Assembly: GCA_016291475.1 (NCBI GenBank)
Contig: JAEEXJ010000070.1
Location: 1-17,291 of the forward strand
Direction of reading: 5' to 3'
From: Lachnospiraceae bacterium
GTDB lineage: Bacteria; Bacillota_A; Clostridia; Lachnospirales; Lachnospiraceae
DNA: 17,291 bases
Under the pieces are notes generated by a model. It worked only from the letters and a program-made list of their open reading frames with translations. It did no database searches and was not told where the DNA came from. Position numbers and translations under genes: made by a program. Of this stretch, positions 1 to 6,586 are shown one piece after another. Position 1 is the first letter of the stretch. Every line of letters begins with the position of its first letter.

Positions 1-976
1 GCGCATCGTTCTGGCAGACGTGACGTCCTCTTTCGATACCCTTAAGTGTGCCGCTGGCTTCGAAACGGAAATCGTGAGCGATCTCACCTATCCTGATGGG
101 AAGCTCTTTATAGGAATGAGGACGGTTAGCATAGATCATCATATGATGAGGGCAGTTCATGGGACGAAGTACGAAGCTTTCGCCTTCTACTTCCATCGCA
201 GGGAACATGTTCTCCTTATAATGATCCCAGTGACCGGATGTCTTGTAAAGATCAACCGTACCTACACAAGGTGTAAGGACGTGCTGATAGCCGAGCTTAA
301 GTTCCTTGTCACGGATATAGTTTTCCAGTTCTCTCCAGACTGTGTATCCCTTGGGAAGGAACATGGGAAGTCCTCTTCCGATCAGGTCGTCTGTCATGAA
401 GAGCTGCATTTCCTTGCCTAATTTACGATGGTCTCTTGCCTTGGCCTCTTCCAGTTCCTTAAGATAATCCTCAAGTTCCTCGGGAGTAGGGAAGCAAACA
501 CCGTATATTCTCTGAAGCACCTTATTGGATGCATCTCCCTTCCAGTAAGCACCGGAATGCTTGATGAGCTTAAAGTTCTTACAGAGCTTTGTATTTTCAA
601 CGTGAGGTCCGCGGCAAAGGTCGATATATTCACCCTGCTCATAGCATGTGATATTGCCGTCTTCCAGGTCTCCGATCAGATCCAGCTTGTACTCATCATT
701 CTTAAAGAGCTCAAGTGCCTCTGCCTTGGAGATCTCCTTACGTACGATATACTTGCCTTCCTTGCAGACCTTCTTCATCTCTTTCTCGATCTTGGGAATG
801 TCCTCATCGGAAATAACCGCATCGCCGAGATCCATATCGTAATAGAAGCCTTCGGCAACAACAGGTCCTACCCAGAATTTTGCCTGGGGATAAAGGCGCT
901 TAACTGCCTGTGCCATTACGTGTGCGCAGGAGTGGTTAAGCATATGAAGTCTTTCTTCTTCTTTGAAATTAACCAT
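1..976 (-). CDS. thrS: threonyl-tRNA synthetase, N-terminal 325 residues (partial, runs off left edge)
   Basis: Charges tRNA-Thr with threonine in the cytoplasm and edits mischarged Ser-tRNA. Translation from the ATG at 976 begins MVNFKEEERLHMLNHSCAHV, so the editing-domain HxxxH motif is at His15/His19. The second editing-site element, CYEQGEYIDLCRGPHV, follows. The class II catalytic domain then starts, with NCPHHMMIYANRPHSYKELP (zinc-site Cys in NCPHH) and motif 2 (FRFEASGTLKGIERGRHVCQ). The catalytic C-terminus and anticodon-binding domain lie outside the window. The start is supported by a Shine-Dalgarno (GAAAGGAG, six bases upstream) and by the T-box terminator about 60 nt further up. 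That start leaves no room for the roughly 60-residue TGS domain usual at the ThrRS N-terminus. Regulated by the threonine T-box just upstream. Family assignment is very secure. Confidence 0.97.
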   Translation of the reverse strand, partial: MVNFKEEERLHMLNHSCAHVMAQAVKRLYPQAKFWVGPVVAEGFYYDMDLGDAVISDEDIPKIEKEMKKVCKEGKYIVRKEISKAEALELFKNDEYKLDLIGDLEDGNITCYEQGEYIDLCRGPHVENTKLCKNFKLIKHSGAYWKGDASNKVLQRIYGVCFPTPEELEDYLKELEEAKARDHRKLGKEMQLFMTDDLIGRGLPMFLPKGYTVWRELENYIRDKELKLGYQHVLTPCVGTVDLYKTSGHWDHYKENMFPAMEVEGESFVLRPMNCPHHMMIYANRPHSYKELPIRIGEIAHDFRFEASGTLKGIERGRHVCQNDA

Positions 977-1033
977 TTTTTTCTCCTTTCAGATATATAA
1001 CATGTTCGTTTCCCACCCGGAAGCCCTGCCCGA

Positions 1034-1070
1034 TGAAAAAAAATAACCCTTGGGATATTACTCCCAAGGG
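1034..1070 (-). terminator. T-box intrinsic terminator (attenuator of thrS)
   Basis: Perfect 9-bp stem, CCCTTGGGA (1047-1055) with TCCCAAGGG (1062-1070), and a 6-nt loop. On the minus strand it is followed by a U-rich tract (TTATTTTTTTT, 1046-1036). It competes with the antiterminator formed by the T-box sequence at 1078-1091. The kinase gene upstream has no obvious terminator of its own, so this hairpin may also end that transcript. Confidence 0.93.
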
Positions 1071-1290
1071 TGCTATGCACGGTTCCACCTTGAATTTTTA
1101 CTCAAGTTGTTATTAACGGAAAACAATCCGGCAATACTTATCGAAATTCGCTTCGTACGCAGCTCTGGAGTGGTATTCCGTCCAAATTCCGTAAGGTCTC
1201 TCACCAACCGGCCTCTCTCTGTGACTTCCTAAGAACGTACTGTCTCCGTCGTGGCTTTTGCTTCTATAAGGTCTGAAACAGCCTTTAATT
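1034..1290 (-). promoter_or_regulatory. T-box riboswitch, threonine-specific, controlling thrS
   Basis: Leader RNA that senses uncharged tRNA-Thr and switches between terminator and antiterminator. Read on the minus strand it shows the AGTA element (ACAGTACG, near 1220), a GA-rich purine stretch (AGAGAGGCCGG), a specifier region AATACCACTCCAGAGC, and the T-box sequence AAGGTGGAACCGTG near 1078-1091. The ACC at 1174-1172, followed by a purine, aligns with the specifier position of well-studied T-boxes such as glyQS; ACC is a threonine codon and fits thrS downstream. The terminator helix follows. The exact 5' end is estimated from the promoter at 1298-1326. Confidence 0.95.
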
Positions 1291-1297
1291 TTTTGAC

Positions 1298-1326
1298 ATA
1301 ATATCACAACAGTTCTTTAAATGCAA
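1298..1326 (-). promoter_or_regulatory. sigma-A promoter of thrS
   Basis: Minus-strand TTGCAT (1326-1321), 17-bp spacer, TATTAT (1303-1298), with a TG one base before the -10 (extended -10). The start would lie near 1291, just ahead of the T-box stem I. The -35 box is only 8 bp after the histidine kinase stop codon. Confidence 0.75.
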
Positions 1327-1334
1327 GCCCAAAA

Positions 1335-2819
1335 TCACTTTCTTCTTACCTTTGTTTCGGGCTCGAATATAAAGGTAAAGGTGGTTCCCTTTCCTTTTTC
1401 GCTCTCAACCTTTATCTCACCGTTGTGTTTATTGCATATATTCTTGGCGATGGCCAGGCCCAGTCCGGAACCTTTGGCGTTCTGCCTGAGTTTGGATCTG
1501 TAAAACTTATCGAAGATATAGGGTATCTCCTCATTAGATATTCCTATACCTTCATCAGCAACAGAAGCATATATCTTGCTGTCACATTCCAGTCTGACAT
1601 GAATGGTACTGCCTTCATTTGAAAACTTGATGGCATTGTCTATTATTACCAGGAACATCTGACGGAGTCTTTCGTAATCTCCCATCATGATGCAGGGGTC
1701 ATCGCAGATCTTATAGTCTATGGTGATCCTCTTTTCCTCGGCCATTGTTCCCGCCGCTCTTACCAGATCGTTAAATACCTGTTTTAAGTTGACGGGTTCC
1801 TTTTCTATCTGAAAATCCGGATTCTGCATCTTGGAAAGGGTAAGAAGGTCTCCCACCAGTCTTTCCATTGCTATACTCTCGGCATTCATTCTCTGATAGT
1901 ACTGCTTTATCTTATCCGGATCAGTAACCACACCGTCAACCAACGATTCGGTATATGCCCTCATTACGGTAATGGGGGTTCTGAGTTCATGGGAAACGTT
2001 GGCGAAGAAGTCCAGCCTCATCTGTTCCGCATTGTTCCGGTCGATCTCGTTCTGAGCAAGCTTCCCTGCCAGAAAGTCCATGGCTTCCGCCAGTTCTCCC
2101 AGCTCGTCCCTGGCATGTATGTCCGTTCTTGCATTGTAATCACCTGACGCAAGGGTAAGTGCCGTGGATCTGATGGAGGAAATGGGCTTTGTAAGCGCAT
2201 TTACAAAAGGAATGGCAAAAGCAAAGGCTATGATGAGCGCTACCATCGAACTTATCAGTATCATCCTTGTGGTGGAAGCCACTATCTGTCTTTCGGCATT
2301 AACATCCATAAAGACAAAAAGAACTCCCGCGCACTCACCGTCATATCCCATTACAGGTGCACTTACGATAATGGTCGTACAGTCATGGCTGCTGGAATAT
2401 CCCGTACCCGTTACCGGATAGAGGGAATCTATGGTGGCTTTGGTCATTTCACGCACCTTGTCCCTGTCCATTTCCGAAAGTCCGTACTGTCCCGTGAAGT
2501 TCTCTCCCAAAGGGATATTTGCTGAACTGTTGGATACGGTAACGGTGTCGAGACTGTCTATGTCCACAAGATACTGATAATAGGCAAACCAGGACTCATA
2601 ATCGTTGGATGTAAAGCATGCGGAGCACTTCTGGGCAAGATTGATCGCCTTTTGCTTAAGATCGTCGGTGTTTGACCTGATCATGGTCGAATCATACATT
2701 CTCATGTAAAAAACACCGAGACTGATGGCAAAAATAGTGATAAGCGCCGCAAAACTGATGTAAGTCTTAAAAAACAGCTTACCGCTTCTCGGTATATTTA
2801 CCGCTTTATTTTTTTCCAT
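1335..2819 (-). CDS. sensor histidine kinase (membrane, HAMP, HisKA, HATPase)
   Basis: Membrane sensor kinase of 494 residues that autophosphorylates and passes phosphate to the response regulator encoded 13 bp upstream. Transmembrane helix 1 is about residues 15-39. An extracytoplasmic sensing region of about 145 residues follows, then helix 2 (186-209) and HAMP (about 210-262). The H-box FFANVSHELRTPITVMRAYT puts the phosphoacceptor at His277. The ATPase domain shows the N-box (VIIDNAIKFSNEG, Asn395), G1 (ADEGIGIS), F-box (FDKFYR) and G2 (KGSGLGLAIAKN). Everything expected of an active kinase is present. The sensing region carries four cysteines (65, 68, 147, 163), the first two as CxxC. 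It resembles the PhoR/ResE/WalK style of kinase, but I cannot name the ligand. The ribosome site is modest (GGGAATTG), which fits translation linked to the gene before it. Confidence 0.96.
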   Translation of the reverse strand: MEKNKAVNIPRSGKLFFKTYISFAALITIFAISLGVFYMRMYDSTMIRSNTDDLKQKAINLAQKCSACFTSNDYESWFAYYQYLVDIDSLDTVTVSNSSANIPLGENFTGQYGLSEMDRDKVREMTKATIDSLYPVTGTGYSSSHDCTTIIVSAPVMGYDGECAGVLFVFMDVNAERQIVASTTRMILISSMVALIIAFAFAIPFVNALTKPISSIRSTALTLASGDYNARTDIHARDELGELAEAMDFLAGKLAQNEIDRNNAEQMRLDFFANVSHELRTPITVMRAYTESLVDGVVTDPDKIKQYYQRMNAESIAMERLVGDLLTLSKMQNPDFQIEKEPVNLKQVFNDLVRAAGTMAEEKRITIDYKICDDPCIMMGDYERLRQMFLVIIDNAIKFSNEGSTIHVRLECDSKIYASVADEGIGISNEEIPYIFDKFYRSKLRQNAKGSGLGLAIAKNICNKHNGEIKVESEKGKGTTFTFIFEPETKVRRK

Positions 2820-2832
2820 ATTTCAATTCCCG

Positions 2833-3528
2833 TTATTTATCGTTCTTCTCAAACTTGTATCCCACACCCCAAATGGTAGTTATCTCCCAACCGGGATGCT
2901 CCAACTTGTCGATCTTGGACCTGAGTCTCTTGATGTGAGAATCCACGGTCCTGGATTCACCGTAATAATCCTGTCCCCAAAGGCTGTCAAGGAGGTTATC
3001 TCTGGTAAAGACCTTTCCGGGATTGGTGGCAAGGACCCACATGGTCTCTATCTCTTTCTTAGTGAGTTTAACATCCTCTCCGCCTATCTTACAGGTGTAT
3101 TCTTCAATATTTATCTCAAGATTTCCCACACTGATGATACTGCTCTTGTCATTTCCGCTGTCAGTCTTGGAAAGCCTTCTGAGCACGGCTCTCACTCTTG
3201 CCATTACTTCGCTGGGACTGAAGGGTTTAACGATGTAATCGTCCGCACCGATATCAAGACCCATTATCCTTTCAAAATCCTCACCGCGGGCAGTGATAAG
3301 GATAACCGGGACATCGGACTTGGCTCTTATCTTTCTGCACACTTCAAATCCGTCGATCTTGGGCATCATAACATCAAGCAATACACAAATGGGATTGCTT
3401 GTAAGGAACATTTTATAAGCTTCGTCTCCGTCTGTAGCAATGACGGGTTCATAACCTTCTTTTTCAACGTATACGGATAAAACATCCGTAATATCGGAAT
3501 TATCATCTGCGATCAGTATTTTCGCCAT
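2833..3528 (-). CDS. OmpR/PhoB-family response regulator
   Basis: DNA-binding transcription regulator of 231 residues, partner of the kinase downstream. The receiver domain (1-120) has the acidic pair Asp8/Asp9 (LIADDN), phosphoacceptor Asp52 (LLDVMMPKIDG), Thr79 (ILITA) and Lys101 (IVKPF). The C-terminal winged helix (about 135-231) ends in the typical TVDSHIKRLRSKID recognition helix and WGVGYKFE hairpin. An upstream in-frame extension to 3813 exists, but I chose 3528. There the protein starts directly with the family-typical MAKILIADD, is preceded by GGGAGG at a workable distance, and lies about 63 nt after a good promoter. First gene of a two-gene operon with the kinase. Likely targets are its own operon and the divergent Big_2 gene; that is inferred from position and from the 11-bp repeat at 3649-3669. 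Confidence 0.96.
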   Translation of the reverse strand: MAKILIADDNSDITDVLSVYVEKEGYEPVIATDGDEAYKMFLTSNPICVLLDVMMPKIDGFEVCRKIRAKSDVPVILITARGEDFERIMGLDIGADDYIVKPFSPSEVMARVRAVLRRLSKTDSGNDKSSIISVGNLEINIEEYTCKIGGEDVKLTKKEIETMWVLATNPGKVFTRDNLLDSLWGQDYYGESRTVDSHIKRLRSKIDKLEHPGWEITTIWGVGYKFEKNDK

Positions 3529-3597
3529 AACAATGATTACCTCCCATAGCAAGATTCTTTCTTCATCATTAAGTGAAAGACACACTTTTACTGATAA

Positions 3598-3626
3598 AGT
3601 ATACCAAATCCACGTTATAAAATCAA
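3598..3626 (-). promoter_or_regulatory. promoter of the response regulator-kinase operon
   Basis: Minus-strand TTGATT (3626-3621), 17-bp spacer, TATACT (3603-3598). The start would be near 3591, giving a 5' untranslated region of about 63 nt before the ATG at 3528. Confidence 0.72.
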
Positions 3627-3648
3627 CTTTTCGAAAATCTAAAAAAAG

Positions 3649-3669
3649 CATTCTTTTGACATTCTTTTG
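3649..3669 (+). repeat. tandem direct repeat, candidate response-regulator box
   Basis: CATTCTTTTG occurs twice, at 3649-3658 and 3660-3669, with starts 11 bp apart. OmpR/PhoB regulators bind head-to-tail repeats with an 11-bp period as tandem dimers. The pair covers the -35 region of the Big_2 promoter and sits about 68 bp upstream of the predicted start of the regulator operon. It could therefore serve activation of one gene and autoregulation of the other. The repeat is seen directly; its function is inferred. Confidence 0.6.
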
Positions 3670-3689
3670 CCAAAAATACAGATTATAAT
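3656..3689 (+). promoter_or_regulatory. promoter of the Big_2 gene, probably activator dependent
   Basis: A perfect TATAAT lies at 3684-3689 and a perfect TTGACA at 3656-3661, but they are 22 bp apart, too far for normal sigma-A use. At the proper distance from the -10 there is no good -35 (ATTCTT at 3661-3666). This is the usual look of a promoter that needs a bound activator. The predicted start near 3696 gives a leader of about 38 nt. Confidence 0.55.
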
Positions 3690-3733
3690 GCGATCGGATG
3701 TGGCACATAGTTATTTGGTTAGGAGGAAACAGC

Positions 3734-4465
3734 ATGAAAGTTCGGAAATTGGTATATTCCATATTGACCTTCGGCATGGTTCTTTTCCTATTCATCTCTC
3801 TGCCTGTACACACAGTATATGCAGGGAATGCTCTTGAAGCAAAATTAAATATCAGTACGCAAAAGGTAGTAAAGGGTAAAACCTTTAATCTGCGGGTTTA
3901 CAATCTCAAAACCAGCCAGACAGTGGTATTCAGCTCCTCTCGACCGGGAGTTGCAACTGTTGACCAGAGCGGTCTTGTTACCGGTGTGGACAACGGAACC
4001 GCCATTGTTACGGCTAAGATCTATGAGGCAGGTAAGCTTGTAACTACCTTGTCTTGCACTATTACAGTGGGGCCTCCCGCAATAGCGATCATGATCTCCA
4101 AATTAAGTCTCGAGCTTAAGGTTGGCGATCAGGCAAGATTGTCTTACATAGTCTTTCCCATCAACACGGCTGAAAAGCCTGTATACTCCAGCAACGATGA
4201 ATCTGTTGCTTCAGTATCCCCCGGAGGAAGAGTATACGGTGAGGCGCCCGGTCAAACTCATGTCTTCTGCATGATCTCAAAGGGTGTTTATGCAACCTGT
4301 GAAGTCACGGTTAAACCCGCAGAAGTTGAAAGTGAGACTGAAGAGCCCGAAACTGCGGATAGCGTTCAGGATACTTCTCTCTCGGTTACCGAAGATAATT
4401 CCGTTTCCGAAGTTCCCGTTTCCGACGACTCCTCCGTTACAGAAGGCGTAGGCACAGTTCAATAA
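3734..4465 (+). CDS. secreted protein with two Big_2 (bacterial Ig-like) domains
   Basis: Predicted extracellular protein of 243 residues, function unknown. The start at 3734 follows AGGAGG at 3721-3726 with a 7-base spacer; upstream in-frame codons lack such a site. Residues 1-30 form a signal peptide (KVRK, a hydrophobic core, cleavage probably after VYA at 28-30). Big_2 domain 1 is about 35-113, with the family pattern SSSRPGVATVDQSGLVTGVD. Domain 2 is about 116-195 (SSNDESVASVSPGGRVYGEA). Residues 196-243 are an acidic, Ser/Thr-rich, disordered-looking tail. I see no LPXTG motif, lipobox or C-terminal membrane helix, so it is either released or held by contacts. Big_2 domains are common in surface adhesins and in carbohydrate- or wall-associated proteins. 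Divergent from the two-component operon, and a likely target of it. Confidence 0.88.
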   Translation: MKVRKLVYSILTFGMVLFLFISLPVHTVYAGNALEAKLNISTQKVVKGKTFNLRVYNLKTSQTVVFSSSRPGVATVDQSGLVTGVDNGTAIVTAKIYEAGKLVTTLSCTITVGPPAIAIMISKLSLELKVGDQARLSYIVFPINTAEKPVYSSNDESVASVSPGGRVYGEAPGQTHVFCMISKGVYATCEVTVKPAEVESETEEPETADSVQDTSLSVTEDNSVSEVPVSDDSSVTEGVGTVQ

Positions 4466-4602
4466 GCAAAACATTTAGCTACTGAATGACTAAACAGGCG
4501 AAGGAAGGCTTTAACGGCATTATTCAGATGATGTGGTGGTTACTCATACCTCATTCGATGTATCGGAATAACCTCAGCCAAACAATTCATAGCCAAAAAA
4601 AG

Positions 4603-4631
4603 ACAAGCCCCCAAAAGGGACTTGTTTTTTT
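4603..4631. terminator. bidirectional terminator between the Big_2 gene and dapB
   Basis: ACAAG...CTTGT and CCC...GGG form a stem with one internal C/A mismatch (4603-4625) and an AAAA-containing loop. It is followed on the plus strand by TTTTTTT. The minus strand also has a T-run after the hairpin (CTTTTTTT at 4602-4595). The two converging genes can share it. Confidence 0.8.
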
Positions 4632-4665
4632 AATGAACCATTGGGGACGGGGTTAGTGGTTCATT
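4632..4665. repeat. 9-bp inverted repeat with G-rich loop, REP-like
   Basis: AATGAACCA (4632-4640) pairs perfectly with TGGTTCATT (4657-4665). The loop contains GGGGACGGGG. The dapB stop codon lies inside the right arm. There is no T-run directly after it on either strand, so it is not a standard terminator. GAACCRTCCCC-like palindromes scattered in Firmicutes genomes look similar; membership in such a dispersed family is inferred. Confidence 0.6.
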
Positions 4666-5422
4666 TTATTACATTTCTCATATCATACATACCGGGCTTC
4701 TTCCCTGCCAGGTACTTGGCAGCTGCTACCGCACCCTTGCCGAATACCGCTTTGGAATAGGCTGTATGTTTTAGTTCTATAACTTCATCGGTACCGGCAA
4801 AGATAACTTCGTGCTCTCCCACTATGCTGCCGCCACGAACGGAAGAAATACCGATCTCTTTAACCGGTCTCTTTTCTCTTACCGAATGTCTGTCATATTT
4901 ATATTCATATTCATTATTGAGAACAGAGTTAATGGCATCTGCCAGTGCAAGCGCCGTTCCGGAAGGTGCATCCACCTTCTGGTTGTGATGCTTCTCAACG
5001 ATCTCGGGATCGAAGCCTTCTTTGCAAAGAATATCTGCAGCTTCGGCTATCAGCTTAAAAAGAAGATTTATGCCGAGAGACATGTTGGCAGATCTGAGGA
5101 TAGCCAGATCCTTTGAAGCCTCTTTAATGCTTGCCAGCTCTTCTTCCGAATAACCTGTGGTGCAGAGTACGAGGGCATATCCTCTCTCCTTCGCCAGATT
5201 AAACATATCATTTTCCTTTAGACCATCGGGTCTGGTGAAATCCACCACAACTTCCGCAGGCACATCAACCTGTTTAAGATTCGAATAAACAGGATAACCA
5301 TAGGTGTTATTTCCGGCTTTATCAACTCCCGCAACGATCTCGATCTCGGGATCGTCCTTAACGATCTCCGAAATGCTTCTTCCCATCTTGCCGTTACAGC
5401 CAAGTAAGATCATTCTTGTCAT
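4661..5422 (-). CDS. dapB: 4-hydroxy-tetrahydrodipicolinate reductase
   Basis: Second step after the aspartate-semialdehyde branch point of lysine and diaminopimelate synthesis: NAD(P)H-dependent reduction of the DapA product to tetrahydrodipicolinate, in the cytoplasm. The product feeds peptidoglycan and lysine. 253 residues, normal for Gram-positive DapB. The N-terminal Rossmann fold has the dinucleotide motif LGCNGKMGRS (residues 7-16). The active-site signature EKHHNQKVDAPSGTALALAD follows mid-protein, including the catalytic His pair and the Lys of the DapB family. Its ATG overlaps the dapA stop in the sequence TAATG (a 1-base overlap), so translation is probably coupled. The stop codon falls within the inverted repeat at 4632-4665, close to the shared terminator. 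Confidence 0.97.
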   Translation of the reverse strand: MTRMILLGCNGKMGRSISEIVKDDPEIEIVAGVDKAGNNTYGYPVYSNLKQVDVPAEVVVDFTRPDGLKENDMFNLAKERGYALVLCTTGYSEEELASIKEASKDLAILRSANMSLGINLLFKLIAEAADILCKEGFDPEIVEKHHNQKVDAPSGTALALADAINSVLNNEYEYKYDRHSVREKRPVKEIGISSVRGGSIVGEHEVIFAGTDEVIELKHTAYSKAVFGKGAVAAAKYLAGKKPGMYDMRNVIK

Positions 5423-6309
5423 TATTTTATAACTCCCACTTTTCTAAGCTCGTTTTCCAGTCTTGCACGATTCTCGGGTTCCATCTCTGTAAGAGGCAGT
5501 CTCATGGGTCCTACGTTAAAGCCCATCATGTTGAGAGCAGCCTTTACGGGAATAGGATTTACCTCACAGAACAGAGCATTTATCAGAGGAAGGTACTTCA
5601 TCTGAAGCTCTCTTGAGCCCTTGGCATCTCCTGCCATAAACTTTGCAACGATGTCATGGGTATCACGGGGAACCACATTGGAAAGTACGGAGATAACACC
5701 CTTAGCGCCTATGGAAAGGAGGGGTGTGATGAGTCCGTCTTCACCGGAATAAACATCAAAATCACCGTTCAGTCTGTTTAAGAGTTCCATGGTCTGGGGA
5801 ATATTTCCGGTAGCATCCTTAACACCTACGATGGTATCATATTCCTTTGCCAGTTCTTCGATAGTAGCCGGAAGGATGTTCACGCCTGTTCTTCCGGGAA
5901 TGTTGTAAAGGACGATGGGAACATCAACGGCCTTTGCCACTGCTCCGAAATGCTCCTTAAGGCCCTTTTGTGTAGCTTTATTGTAATAGGGAGAAACCAG
6001 CAGAACGCCGTCTACTCCTGCTTTATAAGCTTCTTTGGAAAGATAAACTTCCGTATCGGTACAATTGGATCCGGTACCTGCGATAACAGGTATCCTGTGT
6101 GCTGTTTTCTGTACCGCATATCTGATGCATTCAATATGCTCTTCATGTGTGAGGGTGGACGCTTCACCTGTCGTGCCGACGATGACTATGCAGTCCGTAC
6201 CGTTGTTCACATTGAAATCTATGAGTTCACCCAGTTTATCAAAATTGATGGTTCTGTCCTCATTAAAAGGTGTGACTATAGCAACTCCTGCTCCTGTATA
6301 AATAGACAT
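5422..6309 (-). CDS. dapA: 4-hydroxy-tetrahydrodipicolinate synthase
   Basis: Condenses pyruvate with aspartate semialdehyde, the committed step to diaminopimelate and lysine. 295 residues, the usual length. The TIM barrel carries the GTTGE motif at 45-49 (pyruvate binding), Tyr109, Tyr135 in VLYNIPGRTG, Arg140, and Schiff-base Lys164 in VGVKDATGN. All catalytic positions are present. I chose the start at 6309 (MSIYTGAGVAIVTPF) over the in-frame ATG at 6333 because AAAGGGG lies six bases upstream of it and family members start here. Transcribed with dapB. Two upstream promoters are visible (6345-6373 and 6587-6614). I found no lysine riboswitch in the leader. Confidence 0.97.
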   Translation of the reverse strand: MSIYTGAGVAIVTPFNEDRTINFDKLGELIDFNVNNGTDCIVIVGTTGEASTLTHEEHIECIRYAVQKTAHRIPVIAGTGSNCTDTEVYLSKEAYKAGVDGVLLVSPYYNKATQKGLKEHFGAVAKAVDVPIVLYNIPGRTGVNILPATIEELAKEYDTIVGVKDATGNIPQTMELLNRLNGDFDVYSGEDGLITPLLSIGAKGVISVLSNVVPRDTHDIVAKFMAGDAKGSRELQMKYLPLINALFCEVNPIPVKAALNMMGFNVGPMRLPLTEMEPENRARLENELRKVGVIK

Positions 6310-6322
6310 AATATGCCCCTTT

Positions 6323-6580
6323 CTATGTGCCAATAGGCTTTAAAATTTTAGCACGGTAAAGTGTGTTTGTCAATGATTTAAATGGGCCGGAATGTGAACG
6401 GTAACGCCTCAAATCTTCGATCAGATAGGTATCCACTGCAGACTGAATATCCGGTACCTCTGTGCTTTCATCCGGAAATAACAAAACAAAAATCGTCATC
6501 ATTCCGAGAAAGATCAGGAATTAAACGATTCCCACAATAAATTCTTTATAATCATTTATGCGTTCAATAAAATGTCTCAT
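6323..6580 (-). pseudogene. small membrane-protein reading frame interrupted by one in-frame TAA
   Basis: From ATG at 6580 the frame reads MRHFIERINDYKEFIVGIV, then TAA (6523-6521). It continues in the same frame for 65 codons (FLIFLGMMTIFVLLFPDEST onward) to TAG at 6323-6325. The hydrophobic segment runs across the stop: FIVGIV and FLIFLGMMTIFVLLF together make one transmembrane helix, which neither piece makes as well alone. About 48 polar residues follow. The last stop is just upstream of the dapA ribosome site, as if this were once the first gene of the dap operon. I recognise no family. Alternatives are a 19-residue peptide plus a second small ORF from ATG ATG inside it (6502-6497), a sequencing error, or chance. 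No Shine-Dalgarno precedes the first ATG. Confidence 0.5.
6345..6373 (-). promoter_or_regulatory. proximal promoter of dapA-dapB
   Basis: Minus-strand TTGACA (6373-6368), 17-bp spacer, TAAAAT (6350-6345), with TG one base before the -10. This is a near-consensus extended -10 promoter. The predicted start near 6338 gives a leader of about 30 nt. It lies inside the 3' part of the broken reading frame 6323-6580. Confidence 0.85.
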
Positions 6581-6586
6581 ATGTCG

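Noticed and set aside
20..1000. Plus-strand open frames over the thrS region
   Set aside because: They are antisense to the clear ThrRS coding frame and resemble no protein family.
1050..1307. Short open frames inside the T-box leader on both strands
   Set aside because: The region is a structured RNA with specifier, T-box and terminator; the frames have no ribosome site or recognisable product.
3529..3813. 95-residue N-terminal extension of the response regulator
   Set aside because: It crosses the operon promoter and the divergent promoter, has no ribosome site, and family members begin at the receiver domain (3528).
4486..4656. 56-codon plus-strand frame starting MTKQAKEGFN after the Big_2 gene
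   Set aside because: It has no Shine-Dalgarno, reads straight through the terminator into the inverted repeat, and has no recognisable features. Weak possibility only.
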